The notes beneath the pieces were generated by a model. It made no database searches. It was not told the origin of the DNA and saw only the letters and a list, made by a program, of their open reading frames with translations. This document shows, in pieces, positions 1-6,988 of a stretch of 15,417 nucleotides of DNA. A program made the position numbers and the translations under genes. The number at the start of each line of letters is the position of its first letter. The first letter of the stretch is position 1. Source of the stretch: Desulfonema limicola (GTDB lineage Bacteria > Desulfobacterota > Desulfobacteria > Desulfobacterales > DYRC01); NCBI GenBank assembly GCA_020718925.1, contig DYRC01000005.1, positions 7,982 through 23,398 of the forward strand. Direction: 5' to 3'.

Positions 1-591
1 TTCGGAGACGGAACCGAATATGATTTGGAAGTAACAAGAGTGGCTGGAAATGACGGAATTATTAAAGGCGTCATAAAGGATAAATGTTCAAGTCAGGGAA
101 TTTCAGGGGTAAAAATCACCGTCTCCGGCAATGGCATTACCGATACCTTTATAAATCCGTTTGTCGGGGATTATATGATTTCGCTTATTCCGAATACATC
201 TTATACCATCACGTTTCAGGCTGTCGGATATGAAGCGTTTTCGGCGACGAACGTATTGGTCAAATCTTTTCAGGAGTTCACCGGAATTGACATACCTTTG
301 GAGCCGCTGATCACGCCTATCTATTACAGAGACAGTGACGGAGACGGATATGGCGATCCGAAAAATTCAATACAACTCTGTGTTTTTCTGCCGCAGGGTT
401 ATGTCACCAAAGCCGGAGACTGCAACGATGCGAATCCTGCGATTCATCCCACCCTGTCTTTACCCGATGTCATTGCGATGTTGAGGATTTTTGCAGGCAT
501 CAATACCGATCCGCCGATATGCTTAAAGGATCATCGCCTTGAAATGTCTGATGTGATTCATCTTCTGCAAATCATTGCGGGATTGAGATAG
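1..591 (+). CDS. Secreted MopE-type metal-binding, dockerin-like protein (3' part)
   Basis: The reading frame is open from base 1, so this is the C-terminal ~196 residues of a longer protein whose start lies off the left edge. Three segments are visible. Residues ~20-100 look like a carboxypeptidase-regulatory/CNA-B-like beta-sandwich (motifs IIKGVIKD, GVKITVSG, GDYMISLIPNTSYTITFQ). Next is a MopE-type putative metal-binding motif, YYRDSDGDGYGD followed by a Cys, GYV and GDCNDANPAIHP, which resembles calcium-binding thrombospondin-3 loops. At the C-terminus are two related dockerin-like helices, LSLPDVIAMLRIFAGI and LEMSDVIHLLQIIAGL, the last ending the protein. The family is typically exported and found on cell surfaces or in adhesin-like proteins of environmental bacteria. 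The substrate or partner cannot be read. The downstream neighbour is convergent and its stop is 13 bp away. The domain assignment is by pattern; the frame is secure. Confidence 0.8.
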   Translation, partial: FGDGTEYDLEVTRVAGNDGIIKGVIKDKCSSQGISGVKITVSGNGITDTFINPFVGDYMISLIPNTSYTITFQAVGYEAFSATNVLVKSFQEFTGIDIPLEPLITPIYYRDSDGDGYGDPKNSIQLCVFLPQGYVTKAGDCNDANPAIHPTLSLPDVIAMLRIFAGINTDPPICLKDHRLEMSDVIHLLQIIAGLR

Positions 592-604
592 GCAAAAAAG
601 GGAA

Positions 605-641
605 TCACCCCTCTCCGTTTCGGGGAGGGGACGGGGGAGGG
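605..641. repeat. GC-rich palindromic repeat at the kinase 3' end
   Basis: CCCCTCTCCG (608-617) and CGGGGAGGGG (621-630) form a 10-bp stem with a 3-nt loop (one G-T pair), followed by ACGGGGGAGGG. It matches the hairpin at 6963-6985 at 22 of 23 bases. It encodes the last dozen residues and abuts the stop codon of the kinase on the minus strand. Six T residues (minus strand, 599-594) follow 8 nt beyond the stem. It could therefore assist termination, but the spacing is long for a classic intrinsic terminator. Confidence 0.7.
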
Positions 642-2035
642 TTGAAAGAGTTCAGAAACACCCGGATTTTACTCATCTGAAATTCTTTTACCAGATGAAT
701 CAGTTCTGTCGCAAATGGTATAAGCTGCTTATCCTGTTGAAATAATGCTTCCGTACGTTGACGGATGGTTTTAATATCGCCTATCTGAACCAAGTTTATC
801 AATATTGAAAGCTCTTCGGGGCTTGGCGGAATCAGTATATCTGTTTGTTTTTTCAAAGCTTCCGTGTCCGGCTCATCTGTTTCAGCATTTGCGGCAGGCA
901 GATCCAGCCCGACCCGGAATACGGAACCATGTCCCATATTGCTTTGCACCGTTAATTCCCCGCCCATCATCTGCGTAAGTTTTTTGCTGATAGATAAGCC
1001 TAATCCCGTGCCTTCTGTCATTTTCGGATAATATCCGGCTTGATAAAACGGAGAGAAAATTTTTTCAAGTTCGTCTGCATTAATACCTCTCCCGGTATCG
1101 CTGACTTCAAAACAGGCGCGTCCGTTGTGGTATTCGGCATTCAGCATGACGCAGCCCTTGTCGGTGAATTTTATCGCATTGCCTAAAAGATTTATCAGGA
1201 CTTGCCGCAGCCGTGTCTCATCTCCTATAACAAGTTTAGGCAACTGCATCGGGATATGATAAACAAATTCTATCTTTTTCTGTTCAGCCTGTACTTCAAA
1301 CATCTCTGCAATATCCTTTAAAAAATTTCGGAGATGAAACTCTGCCCGCTCAATTTCCAAACGTCCGGCTTCGATTTTGGCGAGGTCTAAAATATCGTTG
1401 ATCAGATAGAGAATATGATCCGTACTTTTTCTAATGATATTGAGTCGTTCTGATTGAAATTCCGTAACAGACGGATGCTTGATAAGAATCTGGGTGTAGC
1501 CTGAAATCGCATTCAGCGGCGTGCGGAGTTCATGGCTTAAACTGGCTAAAAATTCGCTTTTGGCATGATTGGCATGGTCAGCAGCCTGTTTTGCCTTTCT
1601 TAATTCTGCTTCGGTCTGCTCCAGATGATGATACGCCAGTGCAAGGTCTCTGCCTGTTTGGATAATCTGCTGTTTTTCTTCATAAGAATAATGAGCAGCT
1701 TCAATCAGCAGAATCTTTCTTTTTCCCAAAAGAACCGCCGTTGCTTCAAAGGGAAATTCATTTTCAGCATCATCTGTTTCAATCCACGCGCCGGATTTCA
1801 ATTTTTTTTCTACTCCGGCATCCCAAAACGCTTCGGCATCGCAGATAAATTGGTCAAGAAAGGGAGAATCCTCATAGCTTATGCCTTCCTGCCGTTTCAG
1901 AGTAATTTTCGGAAAAAACCGATCCAGCCAAGCCGGAGCAGTTCCGATAATCTGAAATGCGCCATCCTCCCGGCGTTCCATTACCGCTATATCTGAAATA
2001 AAAGAAAGCTCTGTCAGGCTGATCTCATTGTCCAT
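605..2035 (-). CDS. Soluble histidine kinase (HisKA-HATPase) with hybrid-kinase-like C-terminal tail
   Basis: A 476-residue cytoplasmic sensor kinase; no membrane segment or signal peptide is visible. Residues ~15-145 form a PAS-like sensory region (GTAPAWLDRF, SPFLDQF, SGAWIETDDAENEFPFEATA) that I recognise from other environmental kinases. A coiled stretch runs to ~160. HisKA follows with the phosphoacceptor H168 in SHELRTPLNA. HATPase_c carries the N box (N286 in LLGNAIKF), G1 (DTGRGI, 313-318) and G2 (GTGLGL, 342-347). Residues ~405-463 (PSPEELSILINLVQIGD to KIRVFLNSF) resemble the tail that usually follows a receiver domain in hybrid kinases, but no receiver is present. The last residues, NPPPSPPRNGEG, are encoded by a GC-rich palindromic repeat. 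GGGAG lies 8 nt before the ATG. The gene is 27 bp downstream of the DUF2283 gene and may be co-transcribed with it. No response regulator is in the window. Confidence 0.9.
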   Translation of the reverse strand: MDNEISLTELSFISDIAVMERREDGAFQIIGTAPAWLDRFFPKITLKRQEGISYEDSPFLDQFICDAEAFWDAGVEKKLKSGAWIETDDAENEFPFEATAVLLGKRKILLIEAAHYSYEEKQQIIQTGRDLALAYHHLEQTEAELRKAKQAADHANHAKSEFLASLSHELRTPLNAISGYTQILIKHPSVTEFQSERLNIIRKSTDHILYLINDILDLAKIEAGRLEIERAEFHLRNFLKDIAEMFEVQAEQKKIEFVYHIPMQLPKLVIGDETRLRQVLINLLGNAIKFTDKGCVMLNAEYHNGRACFEVSDTGRGINADELEKIFSPFYQAGYYPKMTEGTGLGLSISKKLTQMMGGELTVQSNMGHGSVFRVGLDLPAANAETDEPDTEALKKQTDILIPPSPEELSILINLVQIGDIKTIRQRTEALFQQDKQLIPFATELIHLVKEFQMSKIRVFLNSFNPPPSPPRNGEG

Positions 2036-2062
2036 TCAAACTTCTCCCATATTTGTGTTTCC

Positions 2063-2359
2063 TTAATATCCTCCGGAAGCGGATTTTCTTCTGTTGGCTT
2101 TATCCCGTTGTTTCGCAGTAACCCGCTTACTTACAGACGGAACAACAATATTAAGCATTTTCGCCTGAACGCTTTCCAAAACCGAATTGCGGATAAATAA
2201 AGAAGCATTCAGAATCTCTATCCCGATCAACTCACCGACATTATTCATTTCTGCTGTGATATTCGGACTGATTTCAACACTCCCCGCTTCCTCGTCTTCG
2301 GAAACAGACAGATGAATAACATCGCTTTCCTGAAAATATGTCATTTTAGGTTTTTTCAC
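2063..2359 (-). CDS. DUF2283 family protein, probable antitoxin partner
   Basis: A 98-residue protein of the DUF2283 family. It starts with the typical MTYFQESDVIHLSVS strand, has an acidic turn and SVEISPNITAEMN, and then the family hallmark ELIGIEILNAS at residues 43-53. The C-terminal ~30 residues are basic (KRVTAKQRDKANRRK), possibly nucleic-acid binding or disordered. The start given is GTG at 2359, overlapping the upstream DUF4258 gene by 14 bp. An ATG at 2344 (residue 6), 1 bp after that gene's stop, gives the usual family N-terminus and is an equally good start through translational coupling. DUF2283 genes commonly follow small DUF4258 genes in this order, a toxin-antitoxin-like arrangement. 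The antitoxin role is inferred from context and not shown by sequence. Confidence 0.85.
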   Translation of the reverse strand: MKKPKMTYFQESDVIHLSVSEDEEAGSVEISPNITAEMNNVGELIGIEILNASLFIRNSVLESVQAKMLNIVVPSVSKRVTAKQRDKANRRKSASGGY

Positions 2360-2639
2360 AGTTCAACCTGCCTATTTTTATGCGGAATTTAATCTGTTGA
2401 CGAGTAATAGCATGAATTGTAACGGGTATAACAGTATTATTTACTGTCTCATACGGAATTATCACCAGCCGTTTATCATGCCTGCCTATAACAACCTGAC
2501 GAAAAGTTTCAGTATCATAATATCTTTCTTCGGAATATCTCAATATTCTTTCAATTTTGACAATATCATAGCCTCTCAGTTGAACTCTGTATTTAAAATA
2601 ATCTGACCAGACTATATCTCTGTGTTCAAATACTTTCAT
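2346..2639 (-). CDS. DUF4258 family protein, probable toxin (BrnT/RelE-like fold)
   Basis: A 97-residue basic protein with the DUF4258 pattern. An N-terminal helix and linker (VFEHRDIVWSDYFKYRV) lead to ERYYDTETFRQVVIGRHDKRLVIIPYE, then PVTIHAITRQQIKFRIKIGR at residues ~72-91. The strand-rich second half with Arg and Lys near the C-terminus is what small RelE/BrnT-type ribonuclease toxins look like. It precedes and overlaps a DUF2283 gene by 14 bp, the usual pairing. It starts 21 bp after the glnE stop, with no convincing Shine-Dalgarno sequence. A weak TATAAC box (2657-2652, minus strand) lies just upstream, so it may have its own promoter or be read through from glnE. RNase activity is inferred from the fold family only. 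Confidence 0.82.
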   Translation of the reverse strand: MKVFEHRDIVWSDYFKYRVQLRGYDIVKIERILRYSEERYYDTETFRQVVIGRHDKRLVIIPYETVNNTVIPVTIHAITRQQIKFRIKIGRLNCEKT

Positions 2640-2660
2640 TTGTTTCAGTGTGTTATAGTC

Positions 2661-5552
2661 TCAAGAAGGAGTTTCGATAAAATAATTCCACAATTCCCGA
2701 ACCCGCTTTCGGGGAGTATGAAATTTGCTGTCCGGCACTTTGGCTGGCTTTTGCTGAAGGCTCAGTTTATGGGCAAATGCCCGGTAGCTCAGATATGTTT
2801 CCCTCAGAAAATACGCATCATATTCGTCAATCGCGCCGCATTCGGACAGCATTCTGAGCAGCCGGACTTTATCTGTCCATTGCACAATCTCAGGATACTG
2901 ATTTGCGTTCAGCAGAACAAGATACTGAACCAAAAATTCAATATCTATCATTCCACCCGTATCCTGCTTGAGATCAAACATGCCATGCTCCGCGCCCGAC
3001 AGCTCGTGTCGCATTCTTTGGCGCATATTTCGGACTTCTTCCTGAAGTTTGGCTTTTTGGCGGGGACGAGTCAGTACCTGTTTTCGGATTTCGGTAAATC
3101 GCGCTGCTATACCCGGATCACCGCTCACGGGTCTTGCTCTCAGGATTGCCTGCTTTTCCCATGTCCATGCTTTGACATCCTGATACACGCCAAATGAATC
3201 AATATGGCAGACCAATGGTCCCGAACTGCCGTCAGGACGCAGGCGCATGTCTGTTTCATACAAAATTCCGGCAGACGTATGCGCGGTCAGAATATGAACC
3301 ATGCGCTGTCCCAATCGGGCAAAAAACTGTCCGCTGTCAATCGGGCGGCTGCCGCCTTTGGTTTCTTCGGCGGTTCCGGCATGAATAAACACCAGATCGA
3401 TGTCTGAATTATAGCCCAGTTCAAATCCGCCGAGTTTTCCATACGCAATGACCGCAAATCCCCGCTGACAGCCGCTGATGCCGCATTCCGGTTCGCCGTG
3501 TTTTTCAACCATGTAATTCCATGCCAGATCAAGCACTTCTTTTAAAATCACTTCCGCGATATACGACAGATGATCGCTGACTTTCATCAGAGGCAGCGCG
3601 TTGTTGATGTCCGCCACCGCCACCCTAAGCAGATTGACCTGCTTGAACACGCGCAGAGTTTCCATCTGATGTTCCAAATCATCCGGCGGTATCTGCTCTA
3701 AGCGATGACGCAGTTCCCGCTCAAGTTCGGGCTTTTTCGGAGGCGAATACAAGGTACGCGAATCCAGCAATTCGTCCAATAACACCGGATGCTGAGACAG
3801 AAAAGAAAGTATCCACGAACTGGTGGTCGCCAATTTCACGATATGCGTGAGCGTCTGCGGCTTTTCCAAAAGCAGCGAAATATAACAGGCTCGCCGTTCA
3901 ATGCTTTTAATCAGATCAATCACCCGGTCAAACACCGAATCTGACTGCTCAGACAGCCCCGTTTCTTTCAACAGCAGTGGAATCAGCCGATCTAATCGCT
4001 CACGGCTTTTGGGACTTAATGCCCGCGTTGATATGCCGTTGCGGAAATCATCTAACCGCTGCATCACGTCATGCGGATGCTTAAATCCGGCTTCGGAAAG
4101 CGTTTTTGTATGATACTCCTCATCAGCCGAATTTTGCCACACTGCCTGAAGTTTTTTTTCAACATCATTGTGCGAATGGTTAGCATTTCTGAGTTCCAGT
4201 AAGGTATTGAAATGCCAATGAACTTTTTCGCGGTGCATAAATAGGGTCTGATAAAACGCTTCCCAATTCTCAAATCCCATTGAAGCAGCAAGACAGGCTT
4301 GACCTGATTCATCAGAGGGCAGTTGATGCGTCTGCATATCGGCATATTCCTGAAGCCGATGTTCGGTATTGCGTAAAAAAACATAGCCCGCCAAAAGCTC
4401 TTCACAGACTTCTTTTTCAATAAATCCTTCTTCAACAAGAATGGGCAAAACATCCTGAATCCGGCGGGTCTGAAGCGCAGGCACAACGCCGCCCCGAATC
4501 AGTTGAAATATCTGCCCGAAAAATTCAATTTCCCGAATACCGCCGGAGCCGAGCTTGATGTTATCCTGCATTCCATGCCGCTGAACTTCAAGCGAAATTT
4601 TGCCTTTCATTTCGCGCAGAGATTCAAATACGCCGTAATCCAAATATCGGCGATATATAAAGGGTTTGAGAGTTTGCAAAAGTTTTTCACCCGCCGTTTT
4701 ATCGCCCGCAATGATTCTTGCCTTAATCCATGCGTATCGTTCCCATTCCCTGCCCTGAATCTGATAATACGATTCAATCGCGTCAAAATTCATCACCAAC
4801 GGACCGCCTTCGCCATAAGGGCGCAAATCCATATCTACCCGAAATACAAAGCCATCCTCTGTATTTGCGCCTAATACGTTCAGAAGTTTTCGGCAAAGTT
4901 TTACAAAAAATTCGTCGCTGGTGACACACCCCTGACCCCTCTCAAGAGGGGAGTTGCCGGTCGTTTCACCAAGTTCGGGATAGGTAAAAATCAGGTCAAT
5001 GTCTGAAGAAAAATTGAGTTCGCACGCGCCCAGCTTTCCCATGCCCAAAACGACCAACTGTTGCACTTCTCCCTTTTCATTGACCGGAATCCCGAATTGC
5101 GCGGTCTGCCAATCATACAAAAAAGAAAGCGCGGTCTGAACGCAGGCATCGGCAAAATGGGATAAATCGCTCAGGGTTTCCGATAATTCCGCATTTCCTC
5201 CGAGATCGCGCCATGCAATCCGCACCATCTCCCGGCGCCTGAATTTTCGCAACTGACGGATTAAAGACGCCTCATCACGAACATCGGCTAAGAAATGTTT
5301 TATCCTGATGCCGTATTCATCAGGCAGATATGCTTTTTCCAGAACGCCGCTGTTTACAAGCTCTTGGAGCAGTTGCGGCTCCCGGATACACGCTTTGGCA
5401 ATAAAATCACTGAATGCAAATACCTGCTGGGCAGTGTTGATCAATTCAGGCTCATCAGGAACAGCAATATTTTGTTCCTGAGACGCCTGACAAAATTCCT
5501 GCCACCTGCGGTGTGCCTGTGCTTGCAGTATCTCAAATTTCCACTTTATCAT
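2661..5552 (-). CDS. glnE: Glutamine synthetase adenylyltransferase/deadenylase GlnE
   Basis: This bifunctional cytoplasmic enzyme attaches AMP to a tyrosine of glutamine synthetase and removes it by phosphorolysis, under PII control, thereby setting nitrogen assimilation. At 963 residues it has the normal length and both nucleotidyltransferase halves. The N-terminal deadenylase half has GMGKLGACELNFSSDIDLIF (170-189, D184/D186), MDLRPYGEGGPL (241-252) and KLGSGGIREIEF (333-344). The C-terminal adenylylating half has AYGKLGGFELGYNSDIDLVF (703-722, D717/D719), DMRLRPDGSSGPL (768-780) and KQDTGGMIDIEF (862-873). Every recognisable catalytic acid is present. Residues ~199-210 (GNSPLERGQGCV) are written by a palindromic repeat in a variable loop. 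The ATG at 5552 overlaps the Uma2 gene by 20 bp, which suggests coupling. glnA and glnB are not in the window. Confidence 0.97.
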   Translation of the reverse strand: MIKWKFEILQAQAHRRWQEFCQASQEQNIAVPDEPELINTAQQVFAFSDFIAKACIREPQLLQELVNSGVLEKAYLPDEYGIRIKHFLADVRDEASLIRQLRKFRRREMVRIAWRDLGGNAELSETLSDLSHFADACVQTALSFLYDWQTAQFGIPVNEKGEVQQLVVLGMGKLGACELNFSSDIDLIFTYPELGETTGNSPLERGQGCVTSDEFFVKLCRKLLNVLGANTEDGFVFRVDMDLRPYGEGGPLVMNFDAIESYYQIQGREWERYAWIKARIIAGDKTAGEKLLQTLKPFIYRRYLDYGVFESLREMKGKISLEVQRHGMQDNIKLGSGGIREIEFFGQIFQLIRGGVVPALQTRRIQDVLPILVEEGFIEKEVCEELLAGYVFLRNTEHRLQEYADMQTHQLPSDESGQACLAASMGFENWEAFYQTLFMHREKVHWHFNTLLELRNANHSHNDVEKKLQAVWQNSADEEYHTKTLSEAGFKHPHDVMQRLDDFRNGISTRALSPKSRERLDRLIPLLLKETGLSEQSDSVFDRVIDLIKSIERRACYISLLLEKPQTLTHIVKLATTSSWILSFLSQHPVLLDELLDSRTLYSPPKKPELERELRHRLEQIPPDDLEHQMETLRVFKQVNLLRVAVADINNALPLMKVSDHLSYIAEVILKEVLDLAWNYMVEKHGEPECGISGCQRGFAVIAYGKLGGFELGYNSDIDLVFIHAGTAEETKGGSRPIDSGQFFARLGQRMVHILTAHTSAGILYETDMRLRPDGSSGPLVCHIDSFGVYQDVKAWTWEKQAILRARPVSGDPGIAARFTEIRKQVLTRPRQKAKLQEEVRNMRQRMRHELSGAEHGMFDLKQDTGGMIDIEFLVQYLVLLNANQYPEIVQWTDKVRLLRMLSECGAIDEYDAYFLRETYLSYRAFAHKLSLQQKPAKVPDSKFHTPRKRVRELWNYFIETPS
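4922..4956. repeat. In-frame palindromic repeat inside glnE
   Basis: CCCCTCT (4936-4942) and AGAGGGG (4945-4951) form a perfect 7-bp stem with a 2-nt loop, flanked by ACACCCCTGA on one side and GAGTTG on the other. It shares the CCCCTCT/AGGGG character of the palindromes at 608-630 and 6963-6985, although loop and flanks differ. On the minus strand it is read in frame as GlnE residues ~199-210. It sits between the D184/D186 motif and SDEFF, where family members vary in length. Confidence 0.6.
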
Positions 5553-6102
5553 AGATGTCTGTCAATTTCAGTTTGCAGTTGATGGAAGTCAGAATAACGC
5601 TCTTTCGGATATTATCAATTTCCGAAAACAGCCATTGATGCCCCGGCTGCCGGATATAATGCTCAATATGAACTTTTTCCTGAGAAATCAGAAGATATTC
5701 TTCAAGAGAGTCAATTGTTTGATAATTCTTAAATTTTTCTCCCCGATCATAGTCTTGGGTAGATTTGGAAAGCACTTCCATAATCACTGCCGGATTGAGC
5801 AGAATATCTTTGTGTTCATCATCAAACCGCGCTTGTCCGCAGACTGCCGCAATATCAGGATAGGTGTAAAGTCCGGTTTGGCTGACGTTGAGGCGCATAT
5901 CGTTTGAATAGACTTTGCAGGGGCGTTTTCTGAATTGAGCATGAAGCGCGGCAAACACATTGCCCGAAATCAGATTATGCCGCTCGCTCGCGCCTGCCAT
6001 TGCAAAGATTTCGCCGTCAAAATACTCGCTCTTATACTCGGCATTGCGCTCAATTTCCAAATATTCTTCAGGCGTATAGCGATATTTGAGCTTTGCTATC
6101 AT
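5533..6102 (-). CDS. Uma2-family (DUF820) putative restriction-like endonuclease
   Basis: A 189-residue protein of the Uma2/DUF820 family, which has a PD-(D/E)xK nuclease fold. Visible signatures are YTPEEYLEIE (9-18), YFDGEIFAMAGASERHN (27-43), CKVYSNDMRL (62-71), the catalytic-type YPDIAAV (81-87, D83), VIMEVLSKSTQDYDRGEKF (106-124; E109 with K113/K123 nearby) and YLLISQEK (136-143). The putative acidic and lysine residues are all in place, so it is probably an intact enzyme, though no cellular role is established for the family. AAGGA lies 9 nt before the ATG. It starts 14 bp after the methyltransferase stop and overlaps glnE by 20 bp, so it is embedded in a housekeeping operon. Such genes are often multicopy in large genomes of filamentous or multicellular bacteria. 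A DNA target cannot be inferred. Confidence 0.92.
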   Translation of the reverse strand: MIAKLKYRYTPEEYLEIERNAEYKSEYFDGEIFAMAGASERHNLISGNVFAALHAQFRKRPCKVYSNDMRLNVSQTGLYTYPDIAAVCGQARFDDEHKDILLNPAVIMEVLSKSTQDYDRGEKFKNYQTIDSLEEYLLISQEKVHIEHYIRQPGHQWLFSEIDNIRKSVILTSINCKLKLTDIYDKVEI

Positions 6103-6116
6103 TTATTTTTTCCTTA

Positions 6117-6905
6117 TCAGAATAATTCATAAGCAAATATTTTCGGACTTGTCAGCGCGTTGGCGGCTTTTGCGGTCTGCATAGTTTCAGGATGAAGTAC
6201 ATTCAGCAGCGCAAAACTCAATCCTGCACACGCCAGCATCGGAAGATAGGTTCTTTCCAGAATCAGCTTTTTGTCTTTGGGACCTTGTCCGGTGGTGAGA
6301 TTTGACAGCCCGCCGATGGTTCTGACCTGAAAATCCAGAATATCCGGCAGATTCCGCAGCACGGTCAGTATTTCCATATCCTGAAACGCGCCGTTTTCCC
6401 ATATCACCGGCGCAACAATCGGATCAATAATCAGCCGTTCCTTATCAATGCCCGCATCCTGAAACCGGCTGAAAAGCTCAACCGCCACGCCCAAACGCTC
6501 TGTACTATCCGGCGGAACGTGGCTATTGGGATACAACAGATAGCCGATGATGTCGGTGTTGTATTTTTTTGCCAGAGGAAGAATATATTCAAGCTTTGCC
6601 GGTTCAAGGGAAAAGCCGTTGATAATGGCTGTTTTTCTGTTGGCAATCAGCCCGGCTTCCATCGCTTTGGGATTTGCCGTATCAATAAACACGGGCAGAT
6701 CCGTAACCGATTGAACCGTCTCCACCAGAAACGCCATCTTTTTTTCAGGATCGCGGGAAAGCGGACCCGAATTGATGTCAATCGCCTGTGCGCCCGCAAG
6801 TTCACAGCGTTTCACGATGTCTTGAATCGGTTCCGGATTCATGTCCGAAATCGCGCGGTCAATTTTTTTGTCCGTAATTTGCAGATTGTCAGCTACAAGT
6901 ATCAT
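6117..6905 (-). CDS. Pterin-binding methyltetrahydrofolate:corrinoid methyltransferase-like protein
   Basis: A TIM-barrel pterin-binding enzyme of the dihydropteroate-synthase/AcsE superfamily. The closest type is the methyltransferase that moves a methyl group from methyl-tetrahydrofolate to a corrinoid protein in the reductive acetyl-CoA pathway. With the ATG at 6905 (262 aa) the motifs are DINSGP (43-48), FIDTANP (73-79, D75), IINGFS (94-99, N96), IIDP (159-162, D161) and GGLSN (198-202, N202). D75 and N96 fall on the numbering I recall for the M. thermoacetica enzyme (D75, N96, D160, N199), which supports this start. A GTG at 6917 would add four residues encoded at the border of a palindromic repeat. 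No acs or cdh genes are nearby, so a different corrinoid partner is possible. It is followed 14 bp later by the Uma2 gene. The gap to lptE is almost wholly repeat. Confidence 0.88.
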   Translation of the reverse strand: MILVADNLQITDKKIDRAISDMNPEPIQDIVKRCELAGAQAIDINSGPLSRDPEKKMAFLVETVQSVTDLPVFIDTANPKAMEAGLIANRKTAIINGFSLEPAKLEYILPLAKKYNTDIIGYLLYPNSHVPPDSTERLGVAVELFSRFQDAGIDKERLIIDPIVAPVIWENGAFQDMEILTVLRNLPDILDFQVRTIGGLSNLTTGQGPKDKKLILERTYLPMLACAGLSFALLNVLHPETMQTAKAANALTSPKIFAYELF

Positions 6906-6920
6906 ACGCTTCCGCACCTA

Positions 6921-6985
6921 ACCCCCCTGCCCCCCTTCCCTGAAAGGGAATGGGGGAGAACGCCCCTCTCCGTTCCGGGGAGGGG
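6921..6985. repeat. Tandem pair of GC-rich palindromes filling the lptE-methyltransferase gap
   Basis: Hairpin one has arms 6931-6941 (CCCCCTTCCCT) and 6945-6956, with loop GAA and one bulged T. Hairpin two has arms CCCCTCTCCG (6963-6972) and CGGGGAGGGG (6976-6985). The second hairpin matches the element at 608-630 at 22 of 23 bases. Together they occupy nearly all of the space between the lptE stop and the methyltransferase start. No T-run follows on the minus strand, so on sequence this is a dispersed repeat and not a standard terminator; mRNA processing or partial termination is possible. Confidence 0.75.
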
Positions 6986-6988
6986 TAA

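Noticed and set aside
594..630. Intrinsic terminator for the histidine kinase gene
   Set aside because: A strong hairpin and a run of six T residues exist on the minus strand, but the T-run is 8 nt from the stem and the hairpin is a repeat copy found elsewhere without T-runs. It is listed as a repeat only.
2622..3197. 191-residue plus-strand open frame opposite glnE
   Set aside because: It lies wholly opposite the strongly conserved C-terminal half of glnE, has no ribosome site, and its translation shows no family pattern; it is a shadow of glnE.
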